Positions 8,857 to 17,262 of a stretch of DNA of 64,000 nt are shown piece by piece. Under the pieces are notes generated by a model. It saw only the letters and a list, made by a program, of their open reading frames with translations, searched no databases and had not been told where the DNA came from. The DNA is from Actinomycetota bacterium. GTDB lineage: Bacteria; Actinomycetota; Nitriliruptoria; Nitriliruptorales; JAHWKO01. The position numbers were made by a program, and so were the translations under genes. The DNA lies in contig JAHWKW010000010.1 of the NCBI GenBank assembly GCA_019347675.1, forward strand, positions 1 through 64,000, written 5' to 3'. Position 1 is the first letter of the stretch, and the number at the start of each line of letters is the position of its first letter.

Positions 8857-9498
8857 ATGAAGCCCGACGTCCGCGACCGGTTGGTGCTGCCGCTGCTGGT
8901 CCCCCTGGGGCTGTTGGCGCTGGTCGCGATCACCGCCGTGCTCTTCGGGATGATCCTGTTCTTCAACCCCGTCGAGGTGTCGCTGACCATCGCGACCGTG
9001 GTGGCTGCCGGGATCCTGGCTGCGTTCGGGATCGCCAACGCGCGACGTGAGGAGCTCACCCGCGCCAAGCGCATGGTGATCGTCTTCGCGGGCGTGCTCC
9101 CGCTGCTGGTCGGGGGGCTGGTCGCGGTCGGGGCCATCCCGCTCGCTGAGGGTGTGGTGCGGGTCGCTGACCGAGAGTGCCACTTCTGCATCCCCGAGGA
9201 CGCCGTGGAGGTCGTGGCGGAGGGGATCGAGTTCGAGCAGGACGAGATCACCCTCCCGGCCGACGACGAGGAGGTGGCGATCCTCTTCATCAACAACGAC
9301 CAGAACATCCCCCACAACGTCTACATCTACCCGATCCACCAGGAGGAGCCGCTGATCGACGAGCCGATATTCGAGGGGGAGACCTTCAACGGCGTCGACC
9401 AGCGCGTCTACGAGTTCCCACCGCCCGAGCCCGGCACCTACTACTTCAACTGCAGCGTGCACCCGCAGCAGATGACGGGGACCGTCGTCTTCGAGTAG
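8857..9498 (+). CDS. Membrane-anchored cupredoxin (type-1 copper protein)
   Basis: A 213-residue protein: three N-terminal membrane helices (about 8-37, 41-60 and 73-95), then an exported ~115-residue cupredoxin domain. The type-1 copper ligands are complete and in canonical order: His153 (IPHNVYIY), Cys199, His202 and Met206 (CSVHPQQM). It starts 4 nt after the ctaG stop and closes the oxidase operon. By context it could pass electrons to the CuA or cytochrome c domain of CtaC, or act in copper delivery. The extra pair in CHFC (109-112) just outside the membrane could be a second metal or disulfide site. Neither role is proven. Confidence 0.88.
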   Translation: MKPDVRDRLVLPLLVPLGLLALVAITAVLFGMILFFNPVEVSLTIATVVAAGILAAFGIANARREELTRAKRMVIVFAGVLPLLVGGLVAVGAIPLAEGVVRVADRECHFCIPEDAVEVVAEGIEFEQDEITLPADDEEVAILFINNDQNIPHNVYIYPIHQEEPLIDEPIFEGETFNGVDQRVYEFPPPEPGTYYFNCSVHPQQMTGTVVFE

Positions 9499-9501
9499 CG
9501 C

Positions 9502-10413
9502 TCACACCAGCGCGTCGACGGCGGCGACCGTGAACACCAGCGCGAGGTACGCGGTCGAGTAGTGGAACAGGCGCATGGCGTTGGGGATCGATGGGTCACG
9601 CCGCAGCCGGTGGGCGAGCACCAGCCAGCCCGCGTCCAGCACCGCGATCCCGCCCAGGTACACCAGGCCGGCTTGCGCGATCGGGTAGTACGCCAGGGTC
9701 ACCGCCAGCAGCAGGTAGGAGTACAGCAGCACGTGGCGGCTGGTCTCACGGTTGCCGTGGGTCACCGGGAGCATCGGGACGCCCGCAGCGGCGTAGTCAT
9801 CGTGGTACTTCATCGCCAGCGTCCAGAAGTGGGGTGGCGTCCAGTAGAAGATGATGGCGAACAGCGCCCAGGCGGGGGCGTGCAGCGTCCCGGTCACCGC
9901 CGCCCAGCCGGTCAGGACCGGCACGCATCCCGCCGCTCCGCCGATCACGACCGCCTGGTTGGTCCGCCGCTTCATGCCGATCGTGTACACGAACACGTAG
10001 AAGACGATCGCGGCGGTCGCGAGCGCGGCCGCTAGCAGGTTCACGAGGACGGCCAGCCACACGGCCCCGACGATCCCGAGGGCCACGCCGTAGGTCAGTG
10101 CCGCCCGGGGGGTGATCGCCTGCTGCGACAGCGGCCGCGAGCGGGTGCGTGACATCAGCTGGTCGATGTCGCGGTCGAGGTAGTTGTTGATCGTGTTCGC
10201 GCTGGCCGCGCACAGGGTCCCGCCGACCAGCGTCGCGACCACCAGCCACGTCCCCGGCCATCCGCCGGCGGCCACGATCATCGACGGGACAGTGGTGACC
10301 AGCAACAGCTCGATGATCCGCGGCTTGGTCAGCGCCACGTACGCCGAGACGATGGTACGCCGCCTTCGTGGTGCCGTCCGGGGCAGCTGCAGGGGGTCCG
10401 CGCGGCTGGTCAC
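9502..10413 (-). CDS. ctaB: Protoheme IX farnesyltransferase (heme O synthase)
   Basis: A 303-residue UbiA-superfamily membrane enzyme that adds a farnesyl chain to heme B to give heme O. The prenyl-diphosphate Asp motif is NTINNYLDRDID, with the second motif YTIGMKRRT and the family hallmark YWTPPHFW. About nine hydrophobic helices are seen. The GTG at 10413 is chosen because it overlaps the ctaA stop by 4 nt; the much longer open frame upstream is the complement of ctaA. It converges on the cupredoxin gene, only 3 bp away, with no room for a separate terminator. Confidence 0.95.
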   Translation of the reverse strand: MTSRADPLQLPRTAPRRRRTIVSAYVALTKPRIIELLLVTTVPSMIVAAGGWPGTWLVVATLVGGTLCAASANTINNYLDRDIDQLMSRTRSRPLSQQAITPRAALTYGVALGIVGAVWLAVLVNLLAAALATAAIVFYVFVYTIGMKRRTNQAVVIGGAAGCVPVLTGWAAVTGTLHAPAWALFAIIFYWTPPHFWTLAMKYHDDYAAAGVPMLPVTHGNRETSRHVLLYSYLLLAVTLAYYPIAQAGLVYLGGIAVLDAGWLVLAHRLRRDPSIPNAMRLFHYSTAYLALVFTVAAVDALV

Positions 10414-11351
10414 GCCGGGGCCTCGACCGGCTCGACGGCCAGGCTGGTCGCAGCGACACGGGCGTTGGACCGGCGCGCCACCGTGGCCGCTGCCACCATG
10501 CTGCACCACGCGAGGCTGGCGACCAGCAGGTGGGCCACCACCAGCCCGGTCGAGCTGACCTGCGTGAACACGTGAGCGGCGCCGAGCGCCGTGTTGACCA
10601 CGAACAACCCCAGCGCTGTGTGAACCAGACGGACCTCGGCCCGCGGCCGCCGACGCCGCAGCACCTCGACGGCGAGGACCGCGAGCAACGCCAGCACGAT
10701 CACGACCGCGCCACGATGGGCGGTGTGCACGGCCACCACCGGGTCGGTGAGGTCGGGGACGAGCCGGCCGTCGACGAGCGGGTAGCCCCCGACGTACTCG
10801 TCGTGGACCAGGGAGCCCAGCATGATCACCGCGTACACCGACGCGGCCGCAACGGTCAGCATCCGCCGCCAGCCGGGATCGGGGACGCCGCTGCGCACGG
10901 GCTGCGTCCCGCCAGCGAAGGCGGCCTCCACGACGACGACGGCCAGGAGCCCCAGGAGGACCATCCCGACGGCCAGGTGCAGCGAGACGGTGTCGGCGTT
11001 GAGGTCGTTCATGACCACCACCGCACCCAAGCCGGCCTGGACCACGATCGCGGCGAGCGCCGCGGTGGCGGCCCAGCGAACGGCACGGTCGCGGCGGTGG
11101 TGGCGCCAGGCGTACACGGTCGTGGTGGCCACCAACACCACCGCGATCGACGCGAACCATCGGTGCGTCCACTCGACCACCATGTGGAACTCCGGGCGGG
11201 GCAGCAGTCCGCCGAGGAGTCCGTCGTGACACAACGGCCAACGGTCCTTGCAGCCGTAGCCGCTCCCGCTGCCACGAGTGAACCCGCCGATCGCGACGAG
11301 CAGGACGGTGACCGCGAACGTCGACGTGGCCAGCTTCTGCAGGCGGGTCAC
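10410..11351 (-). CDS. ctaA: Heme A synthase (COX15/CtaA family)
   Basis: A 313-residue membrane enzyme that oxidises the C8 methyl of heme O to a formyl group, giving heme A for the oxidase alongside. Eight helices in two four-helix halves are visible. The first half holds GGFTRGSGSGYGCKDRWPLC, with the extracellular Cys pair seen in Gram-positive CtaA, and EWTHRW with a heme His. The second half holds VHTAHRG and AAHVFTQ/VVAHLLVA. The GTG start at 11351 overlaps the stop of the upstream small gene by 4 nt. Operon order is small membrane protein, ctaA, ctaB. Confidence 0.93.
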   Translation of the reverse strand: MTRLQKLATSTFAVTVLLVAIGGFTRGSGSGYGCKDRWPLCHDGLLGGLLPRPEFHMVVEWTHRWFASIAVVLVATTTVYAWRHHRRDRAVRWAATAALAAIVVQAGLGAVVVMNDLNADTVSLHLAVGMVLLGLLAVVVVEAAFAGGTQPVRSGVPDPGWRRMLTVAAASVYAVIMLGSLVHDEYVGGYPLVDGRLVPDLTDPVVAVHTAHRGAVVIVLALLAVLAVEVLRRRRPRAEVRLVHTALGLFVVNTALGAAHVFTQVSSTGLVVAHLLVASLAWCSMVAAATVARRSNARVAATSLAVEPVEAPA

Positions 11352-11605
11352 CGTCGGTCTCCTCGGGCCTCCTGGCGCATCCGCCAGCCGACCACCGCCA
11401 GCGCAGCCGCGAACCCCAACGACACCGCGATCAGGATGCCGTGGACGATCCTGAAGCGGCCGGTGTTCTGCCCGTCGAGGACCAGTCCCAGTCGCGTCAG
11501 CCACACGTAGGCGTTCCACCCGGCGGCAGCCAGCAGCAGCCAGGAGCGATGCCGGTGACGCTCGGTCGACGTGGCGACGGGGCGCTCGCCGAGGTCGGTG
11601 GACAC
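11348..11605 (-). CDS. Small two-helix membrane protein upstream of ctaA
   Basis: An 85-residue protein with two hydrophobic helices (WLLLAAAGWNAYVWLTRLGL and GILIAVSLGFAAALAVVGW) and basic ends. I recognise no family. The GTG at 11605 is preferred over an upstream TTG because CGGAG lies 5 nt before it and a TAGCCT promoter box would fall inside the longer version. It is coupled to ctaA by a 4-nt overlap, so it may help heme A synthase assembly or simply share its promoter. Confidence 0.65.
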   Translation of the reverse strand: MSTDLGERPVATSTERHRHRSWLLLAAAGWNAYVWLTRLGLVLDGQNTGRFRIVHGILIAVSLGFAAALAVVGWRMRQEARGDRR

Positions 11606-11639
11606 GGTGACTCCGTGCGCGACGGGTGAGATGCCCCGA

Positions 11640-11645
11640 AGGCTA
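11640..11645 (-). promoter_or_regulatory. -10 box TAGCCT of the ctaA-ctaB operon
   Basis: TAGCCT on the minus strand lies 34 nt before the chosen GTG of the small membrane gene. It is one arm of a divergent promoter region shared with the oxidoreductase gene. Confidence 0.45.
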
Positions 11646-11717
11646 CGCAACGCCCATCGGCCGGGCGAACCGAGCGACGCGGCCGCCCCCAGAGGGCGGC
11701 GTCGAGGTGGTCGTGCC

Positions 11718-11723
11718 TAGGCT
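11718..11723 (+). promoter_or_regulatory. -10 box TAGGCT of the oxidoreductase gene
   Basis: TAGGCT lies 31 nt upstream of the GTG at 11755, facing right, followed by a Shine-Dalgarno AGGAG. The same hexamer recurs before several other genes in this window. Confidence 0.5.
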
Positions 11724-11754
11724 CGCTCGAAGACGCGTCCAGGAGCAAGGCCAC

Positions 11755-12519
11755 GTGGCGAGGTTCGCGGTCGGTGCGCAGCTGTGGCCCCAGCACACCA
11801 CCATCGAGCAGCTGACGGACGCCTGGCGGCGCGCCGAGGAGGTCGGGGTGGACAGCCTGTGGACCTGGGACCACTTCTTCCCGATCACCGGCGACCCCGA
11901 CGGCCCGAACTTCGAAGGGTGGTCGCTGCTGGCCGCCAAGGCGGTCGTGACCAGCCGCCCACGCATCGGCGTCCTGGTCACGTCCGCCGCGTACCGCAAC
12001 CCCAACCTGCTGGCCGACATGGCCCGCACCATCGACCACCTGTCGGGGGGTCGCGTGGTGCTGGCACTGGGTGCCGGGTGGGCGCAGCGCGACTACGTCG
12101 AGTACGGCTACGGCTTCCCCGACGCACGCACCCGCCTCGACCACCTCGCCACGACACTCGAGACGGTCCGTGACCGCCTGCACCGGCTCAACCCCCCTTC
12201 CAAAGGCGATCTGCCGATCATGGTGGGCGGCGGCGGTGAACAGGTGACCCTGCGTCTGGTGGCCGCCCACGCCGACTGGTGGAACGCCTTCGGACCAGCC
12301 GAGCGGTACGCGCGGAAGAGCGGGATCCTCGACGAGCGTTGTCGTGAGATCGGCCGCGATCCCGCAGACGTCGTCCGCACCGCTCTCCTCCAGCCTCACG
12401 AGATCGACGACGTGGGGGCCTTTCTCGACGCCGGCGCACGGCACGTGATCGTCAGCCTCGCCCCGCCCTACGACCTCGAGCCGGTCGAGCGGTTGATCGC
12501 GCTCGCCGCGGCCGGCTGA
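11755..12519 (+). CDS. LLM-class (probably F420-dependent) oxidoreductase
   Basis: A 254-residue TIM-barrel enzyme of the bacterial luciferase-like family. It shows FAVGAQLWPQ at strand 1, a conserved WTWDHFF, TSAAYRNPNLLADMARTID with the non-prolyl cis-peptide region, and the phosphate-binding ALGAGW. It is shorter than many members because the C-terminal part is trimmed. In actinobacteria most such enzymes use coenzyme F420 to move hydride; the substrate cannot be told from the sequence. The GTG start is supported by AGGAG 9 nt upstream; the open frame extends 43 codons further but overlaps the promoter. Confidence 0.85.
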   Translation: MARFAVGAQLWPQHTTIEQLTDAWRRAEEVGVDSLWTWDHFFPITGDPDGPNFEGWSLLAAKAVVTSRPRIGVLVTSAAYRNPNLLADMARTIDHLSGGRVVLALGAGWAQRDYVEYGYGFPDARTRLDHLATTLETVRDRLHRLNPPSKGDLPIMVGGGGEQVTLRLVAAHADWWNAFGPAERYARKSGILDERCREIGRDPADVVRTALLQPHEIDDVGAFLDAGARHVIVSLAPPYDLEPVERLIALAAAG

Positions 12520-12553
12520 GCGACACGCGCGGCGTCCAGCGGCGACCTCGACC

Positions 12554-13456
12554 TCAGCTGGGCACCCCGTAGCCCTCCTCGAGGATGAGGTCGCCGTTCA
12601 CGGTGATGTAGTACACCCGCCAGTTGTAGTAGATGCGGTAGTAGTGCGGGTACTCGCGCATCACCCGGGCGTGGTCCTCGATCGCGTCGACGTACAGCTC
12701 GCTGCGGTTGTAGGCGTACAGCGCCCGGCGCATGTTCCCGGGCGCACCGTGCGCCACCAGGTACCGGGCTGCCGCGCGGATCGCGTCGCGAGGATCGTCG
12801 ATGTCGCCCTCCCCGTACGCTTCCCAGGTCGCGGGCATGAACTGCATCGGACCGCGGGCTCCGGCGGTGCTGGTCCCACGGATACGGCCCATGCGCGACT
12901 CGACGAAATGGATCGCGGCCAGGTACGACCAGTCGACGCCGAACTCCGCCGCCGCCGCGTCGTAGTGAGCCCGCAGCTCGTCGACCGGCGGGGCGGGGAC
13001 GATCCGCCAGTCAGGGAGCTCCTCGCGGGGCTTGGTGAGCTTGCGCAGCTGGGTGCCGGCGTGGACGTTCAGGTCGAACGCGGTGTGGAACTCGGGGGGA
13101 AGTGCCCCCTTCGCGGTCGGTCGCCACTCGGTGTTGACGACCAGGTCGCGGTACGCCTGCTGCTGGAGCCACGCCCACGCCCGGGTCGCCTCGTCGGACG
13201 CATCGGGCGACGCAAGAGCGGTCTCGGCCGTGGCCAGGGCCTCGGCGAGCTCGTCCGGGTGGGTGAACGGCGACACGTCCGATGGTGGTATCGGGCCGGT
13301 CGGGGTCGGGGTCGGCGACGGTTCCGGGGATCCGGTCGCCGCGGGGGAGGTCGTCTCGGCCGCGAGTGGCGAGGGCGGGCCGGCGCGGTCGCTTGGCCCC
13401 GGCGAGCACGCCACGACAGCGGCGCAGACCATGGCGAGGGCGGCGGGGCGGAACAT
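12554..13456 (-). CDS. Lytic transglycosylase lipoprotein (SLT domain)
   Basis: A 300-residue exported protein. The signal peptide ends in a lipobox (AVVAC, Cys17), followed by a Pro/Ser/Thr-rich linker to about residue 60. The C-terminal half is a transglycosylase fold: the catalytic Glu in IHFVESRMG, then GPMQFMPATWEAYG and the DPRDAIRAAARYL helix, ending with AYNRSELYV. It should cleave peptidoglycan glycan strands outside the membrane. The last ~40 residues are very Tyr-rich. ATG 13456 is chosen because it starts the signal peptide and has TAGTCT exactly 7 nt before it, indicating a leaderless transcript; 128 further open codons upstream lack any homology. Confidence 0.9.
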   Translation of the reverse strand: MFRPAALAMVCAAVVACSPGPSDRAGPPSPLAAETTSPAATGSPEPSPTPTPTGPIPPSDVSPFTHPDELAEALATAETALASPDASDEATRAWAWLQQQAYRDLVVNTEWRPTAKGALPPEFHTAFDLNVHAGTQLRKLTKPREELPDWRIVPAPPVDELRAHYDAAAAEFGVDWSYLAAIHFVESRMGRIRGTSTAGARGPMQFMPATWEAYGEGDIDDPRDAIRAAARYLVAHGAPGNMRRALYAYNRSELYVDAIEDHARVMREYPHYYRIYYNWRVYYITVNGDLILEEGYGVPS

Positions 13457-13463
13457 GGCGGCG

Positions 13464-13469
13464 AGACTA
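13464..13469 (-). promoter_or_regulatory. -10 box TAGTCT of a leaderless promoter
   Basis: On the minus strand TAGTCT is followed by 7 nt and the ATG of the transglycosylase lipoprotein, with no Shine-Dalgarno between. Confidence 0.6.
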
Positions 13470-13554
13470 CGGGGGGCCGGGGCGCGCAGCGACCGACCGG
13501 CCGCGGTGTCGTCTGGGTGTGGTGTCGTGTGGTGTTGGCGGGCGGGGCGGCAAC

Positions 13555-13560
13555 TACGCT
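13555..13560 (+). promoter_or_regulatory. -10 box TACGCT of a leaderless promoter
   Basis: TACGCT is followed by 7 nt and the ATG of the DUF4870 gene. It forms a divergent pair with the transglycosylase promoter 86 bp away. Confidence 0.6.
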
Positions 13561-13567
13561 GGTCGCC

Positions 13568-14038
13568 ATGGACCGCACCTGCCCCGCCTGTGGCACGCTC
13601 GTGGCCGCGCCCGACGGGCAGCACTGTCACGCGTGCGGGGCGCAACTGCCGTCGGAAGGGTCGCCGTCTGCCGGCTCCAACCCGGCCGGGCGCCCGTCGG
13701 ACCTGTCCAGCGAGGTTCGCAACTGGGCGATGGCCGCGCACCTCAGCGCCTTCCTCGGCGCTTGGGTGGCGCTGGCGTTGCTCGGCCCGCTGGTGGTGTG
13801 GCTGATCAAGCGCGACGACCATCCGTTCATCCGGGCGCACGCCACGGAGGCGCTCAACTTCAACATCTCCGTCCTGATCTACCTTGCGATCGGGGTGATC
13901 CTGGCGTTCGTCTTGATCGGGATTCCGCTCCTCGTCGCGCTGGGGATCGCCTGGCTGGTGTTGACGATCGTCGCGGCTGTCCGCGCCGCCAACGGCGAGG
14001 ACTACCGCTACCCGTTGACCATCCGGTTCGTGTCGTGA
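13568..14038 (+). CDS. Zinc-ribbon plus DUF4870 membrane protein
   Basis: A 156-residue protein. The N-terminus is a four-Cys zinc ribbon (CPACG at 5-9 and CHACG at about 20-24). After a polar linker, DUF4870 spans the rest: the conserved WAMAAHLSAFLG, a first helix, KRDDHPFIRAHATEALNFN and two more helices. DUF4870/Tic20-like proteins are common in bacteria and have no firm function. ATG 13568 is the natural start in front of the zinc ribbon; no ribosome-binding site is present, in line with the leaderless promoter. Confidence 0.85.
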   Translation: MDRTCPACGTLVAAPDGQHCHACGAQLPSEGSPSAGSNPAGRPSDLSSEVRNWAMAAHLSAFLGAWVALALLGPLVVWLIKRDDHPFIRAHATEALNFNISVLIYLAIGVILAFVLIGIPLLVALGIAWLVLTIVAAVRAANGEDYRYPLTIRFVS

Positions 14039-14102
14039 CGCCGCGACGTCGTGGGCTGGCGGCGCTCACAGCCCACCGGTGCGAACGACAGGACGGCGAG
14101 CG

Positions 14103-14531
14103 ATGACCGCGCCCGCGCCGCACGAGACACCCAAGGCCGATCGCGACCTGGAGTGGGACTGGTCGTCCAAGGCCACCGACTACACCAACGAACTCCTCGA
14201 CGAGGGCGGCTGGGACGCGATGGCTGCGGCGCATGCCTGGTACGACACGTCGTCGGACAACCAGGACCCACCACACAAGAAGCAGGCCTACAAGCTGCCT
14301 CACCACCGTGTCATCGATGGCCAGTTCCGGGTCGTGCTCGAAGGGGTCCGCAGCGCCATGAACATTCTGGCGGCGACCCGCTTCCAGCCGCAGGACTACC
14401 GCGTCGATCTTCCCGCCGATGACGTCGCCGGCGTCTACGAACATCTGGCCGCCCACCTCCGCCAGTTCGACGAGGAGCCCCCCGACATCCTCAAGGGCTG
14501 GTCGCCCGACGACGGGTGGCCTCCCGGCTGA
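14103..14531 (+). CDS. Stand-alone KLPHH domain protein (phage prohead-protease-associated type)
   Basis: A 142-residue soluble protein. An acidic N-terminal half (WDWSSKATDYTNELLDEGGW) leads to AYKLPHHRV, a helix with GVRSAMNILAATRF, and GVYEHLAAHLRQFDEEPPDIL. As I recall it, this C-terminal pattern is found in phage prohead-protease and capsid-maturation polyproteins, where it follows the protease, but there is no protease domain or phage neighbour here. It could be a domesticated remnant with a cellular role. ATG 14103 has a weak GGACGG upstream; GTG 14079 is an alternative. It lies 63 bp before bpa on the same strand. Confidence 0.6.
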   Translation: MTAPAPHETPKADRDLEWDWSSKATDYTNELLDEGGWDAMAAAHAWYDTSSDNQDPPHKKQAYKLPHHRVIDGQFRVVLEGVRSAMNILAATRFQPQDYRVDLPADDVAGVYEHLAAHLRQFDEEPPDILKGWSPDDGWPPG

Positions 14532-14594
14532 CTCGGAAGTTGACGGCATCGCCCGCGCGCCGTTGCCTGTACAGGCCGCAGGAGGTGACAGGTC

Positions 14595-15137
14595 GTGGGC
14601 GAAGGCAGCGAGCTGGAACGTGCCGCCCGGGCGGTCAACGAGGCGCGGCAAGAGGGTGACGACGACAGCGGCCTCGTGGTGGTCCCCTTCGACGACGAGG
14701 GCGACCAGCGCCACTCCGACGAGGAGATCGAGCATCCCGCCAAGCTGATCCGGATCGCCACGATGATCCAGCGGTTGCTCGTCGAACTGCGCGAGGTCGA
14801 GCTGGACGAGGCCAGCCGGCGTCGGCTCGTCGAGATCTACAACCGCTCGATCGAAGGTCTCCGCGATGTGCTGTCCGACGACCTCCGCAACGAGCTGTCC
14901 CAGATGGTGATCCACCGCCTGGCGGCCGAGGATCCACCGACGCCCTCGGAGCTGCGGATCATCCACGCCCAGCTCGTGGGTTGGCTCGATGGCCTGTTCG
15001 AGGCTGTCCAGGCGTCCATCGCGAGCCAGCAACTGGCGGCGGCGCAGCAGCAGCTCGCTCGCGTCCGGCAGCAGCCGGCGCTGCGACCAGGTCGGGCTGA
15101 TGCGCCAGAGCAGGGAGCGTCCGGCCAGTACCTGTAA
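14595..15137 (+). CDS. bpa: Bacterial proteasome activator Bpa/PafE
   Basis: A 180-residue helical protein of the DUF2587 family. It forms an ATP-independent ring that docks on the 20S proteasome and feeds it unfolded proteins. The helical core is typical (PAKLIRIATMIQRLLVEL, then LRIIHAQLVGWLDGLFEA). The C-terminus is GQYL (177-180), the docking motif of Bpa, separated from the core by a flexible Gln/Arg/Pro-rich tail. The N-terminal ~45 residues are acidic and variable. The GTG start has AGGAGGT 7-8 nt upstream. Its presence implies that this lineage has a proteasome; no proteasome core genes lie in the window. Confidence 0.93.
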   Translation: MGEGSELERAARAVNEARQEGDDDSGLVVVPFDDEGDQRHSDEEIEHPAKLIRIATMIQRLLVELREVELDEASRRRLVEIYNRSIEGLRDVLSDDLRNELSQMVIHRLAAEDPPTPSELRIIHAQLVGWLDGLFEAVQASIASQQLAAAQQQLARVRQQPALRPGRADAPEQGASGQYL

Positions 15138-15190
15138 CGGCGGCGCGCCCGAGCTCGCTCCATGAGGGCCGGACCCAACCGGAGGCCGAC

Positions 15191-16473
15191 ATGCGTGAGG
15201 TATCCCTGCACGTGCCGCCGGGTCGAGGTGCCGAGGTGGTCCGCGCCGCCGCCCAACGCGGCGGGGTGGCGATCAGCCGGGCGCTGGCGCACGACGCGGA
15301 CGGCGACGAGGTCGAGGTGGTCACGGCCACCGTGCCCAACTTCGTCGTCGAGGAGCTGATCGGAGTCGCCGAGCGAACCGGGCCGCTCGAGGCGACGGTC
15401 CCGTCGACCTCGGTCTTCGCGGTCGAGCCGCCGGCGGACAAGCCATCGGAGGTGCTGCTCGACGTCACACCGCGGAGCGCGATCGAGATCGTGCTGGCCG
15501 GACAGGAGAGTGCCGGGTCGTGGCGCGGGTTCCTCAGCTTCGCGATCACCGCTGGGGTCGTGGTGTGGACCGGCCTCTACACCGAGGTCGTCTACCTGCT
15601 GACCGCACGATGTTGCTGGCGCCCTTCGCCGGGCCGGCCATGAACACCGCGCTGGCGCTCGCGAGCGGGCACCCGACCCTGCTCCGCCATGCGGTCACAC
15701 GGTACGCAGCGGGCATCGCCGCGACCGCAATGGCGTCCGGCGTGCTGACGGCGGTCACGCAGCAACAGCGGATCACCGACCTCGCGACGGACGTGCTGAC
15801 GGTGTCGAACGTGGCGGTGCTGCTTCCGCTCGCCGCCGGGGTGGCGGGCGCCACCTACCTGGTGCAGTCGGAGCACAGCTCGCTGGTTTCGGGCGCCGCC
15901 GTCGGCATGCTCGTCGCCGCGTCGCTGGCGCCCCCGGCGGGCGGCATCGGCATGGCAGCAGTTCTCGGCCGGACCGACCTGCTGGCCAGTGCGGTGTTCG
16001 TGGTCGCCCTGCAGCTGGTCGGGATCACGTTGACCGCGGCACTGGTGTTCCGGTGGTACGGGGTCACGCCAGCCAGCCGTCGCGCCGCAGACGTCCGTGA
16101 GGGGTACCTGACGCGGGGACTGCCGATTGTTGCCTTGGTCGTCGCCGCCCTGCTCGCCGTGCAGTTCGTCTCTGGACAGGCGTTCCAGCGCTTCTCGCTC
16201 ACACGCGATGTATCGGTGACGGTGGAATCGCTGCTCGAGGGCCGTGGGGACGTCGACCTGGTCGGCGTCGACACCACCGTCCCCACGCAGCGGATCGCGG
16301 GTGGCCAACGGCTGCTGGTCGATGTCGACCTCGAGCGGGCCGCGACCGACCGGTCCACCGACCAGCTCGAGCAGGCCTACGCCGACCTGATCCGCACGCA
16401 CGTCGCGGGGCGGTTCGCCGACACCGTGCCGCTGGTGGACGTGACCGTGCACGCGCCGCCTGGCGCTGGTTGA
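15191..16473 (+). pseudogene. DUF389 membrane protein, interrupted by one frameshift
   Basis: The first frame (15191 to about 15605) encodes an ACT-like N-terminal domain (REVSLHVPPGRGAEVVRAAA) and the start of a membrane helix. Homology then continues in another frame from about 15608 with MLLAPFAGPAMNTALALASG, which is the DUF389 membrane core, followed by about seven helices and a C-terminal soluble part to 16473. Adding one base (or removing two) near 15600-15612 would give a single ~427-residue protein of normal size. The first frame instead reads 12 aberrant codons and stops at 15643. The downstream 290 codons are free of stops, so the lesion is recent or is a sequencing error. DUF389 function is unknown. 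ATG 15191 has GGAGG upstream. Confidence 0.82.
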
Positions 16474-16489
16474 GCGCCGCTGATCCGCG

Positions 16490-16880
16490 TCTGCGGGCCG
16501 AACAGGTCGCCGCGATCGGGGCCGGGCTGGTGAGCGCCAGCCGAGGACCTGGCTGCCGACGCGGCCAGCACGCCGAGCCCGACGCCGACGAGCTTGGACC
16601 CTCCCGCGGCGATGGGTTCGCCGCCCACGCCGAGGATCCACACCCCAACCAGGACCGGAACCAGCGCGCCCCAGAAAGCGGCGTGCGGTCGTTCGCCGAA
16701 GGCGAAGATCGCGATGATGCTGACGAACACGACCTGGACGTTCGGCAGCATCGTGCCGAGGCCGGCCCCGATGATCGCGATGGACTCGTGCAGGCGATGA
16801 AGTCCATGCCGAGGAACACACCGGCGATGGCGGCGAACGGCACGATCCGGCTGATCAGCACCACGCCGGTCCAGGTGCGT
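16490..16880 (-). pseudogene. EamA/DMT transporter remnant (middle part)
   Basis: On the minus strand, two frames together encode the middle of an EamA-type drug/metabolite transporter: VPFAAIAGVFLGMDFIA in one frame, then HESIAIIGAGLGTMLPNVQV, the FGERP motif and ALVPVLVGVWILGV in the other. One frameshift near 16800 separates them. The N-terminal helices and most of the second repeat are missing. Its 5' edge coincides with the end of the repeat at 16857, where the reading frame TWTGVVL joins directly to the middle of the transporter. A complementary N-terminal piece lies at about 21895-21990. Confidence 0.7.
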
Positions 16881-17090
16881 CGGAGCGGATGGCGTGGCCA
16901 GCGCAGGCGGTGTGTGGCCTCGGGACGCCGGCTGCGCGAGATCCTCCTTCGCGGCGCCGCCCGTGGTGCGCCACCGCTGACGGACCTGGCGTCTCGGGGA
17001 GACGGTCACGGTGTCGCTGGGGCTGACCGACGCGTGGTTCCCGACACGGATCGCGTCGTTCCGGTCACCCGGTACTGGCGTGCCTGCACG
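16857..17090 (+). repeat. Direct repeat, copy A: scarred copy of the 21963-22656 region
   Basis: Three collinear blocks match 21963-22656 in the same orientation. 16857-16995 matches 21963-22103 (about 93% identity by eye, one 2-nt indel). 16997-17059 matches 22301-22363, which is coding for the end of the secreted M14 peptidase. 17063-17090 matches 22629-22656 exactly. The DNA between blocks has been lost from this copy. It is therefore an internally deleted duplicate of the peptidase 3' end and its flank. Confidence 0.85.
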
Positions 17091-17262
17091 GCGCGCATGC
17101 TCGGTGACCTCGGCCGTCGTTGGCTTCAGGAAGACGCATGGCGTCGCGGTCGGTGCTCTGTTGACCGCCCCACATCGGACAGGAGCATGGGCCGTTCCCG
17201 GTTGACGCCGAGCGCGGCCCGAGGATGTACTCGGGGCACGTCGTTGAGGCGAGGAGGAGGCC
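17091..17262 (+). other. Junction DNA before the lower-GC block
   Basis: About 170 bp without a credible gene, between the scarred repeat and the propeptide-like gene. It ends in a GAGGAGGAGG ribosome-binding site for the gene at 17263. I see no match to copy B here. Confidence 0.4.
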
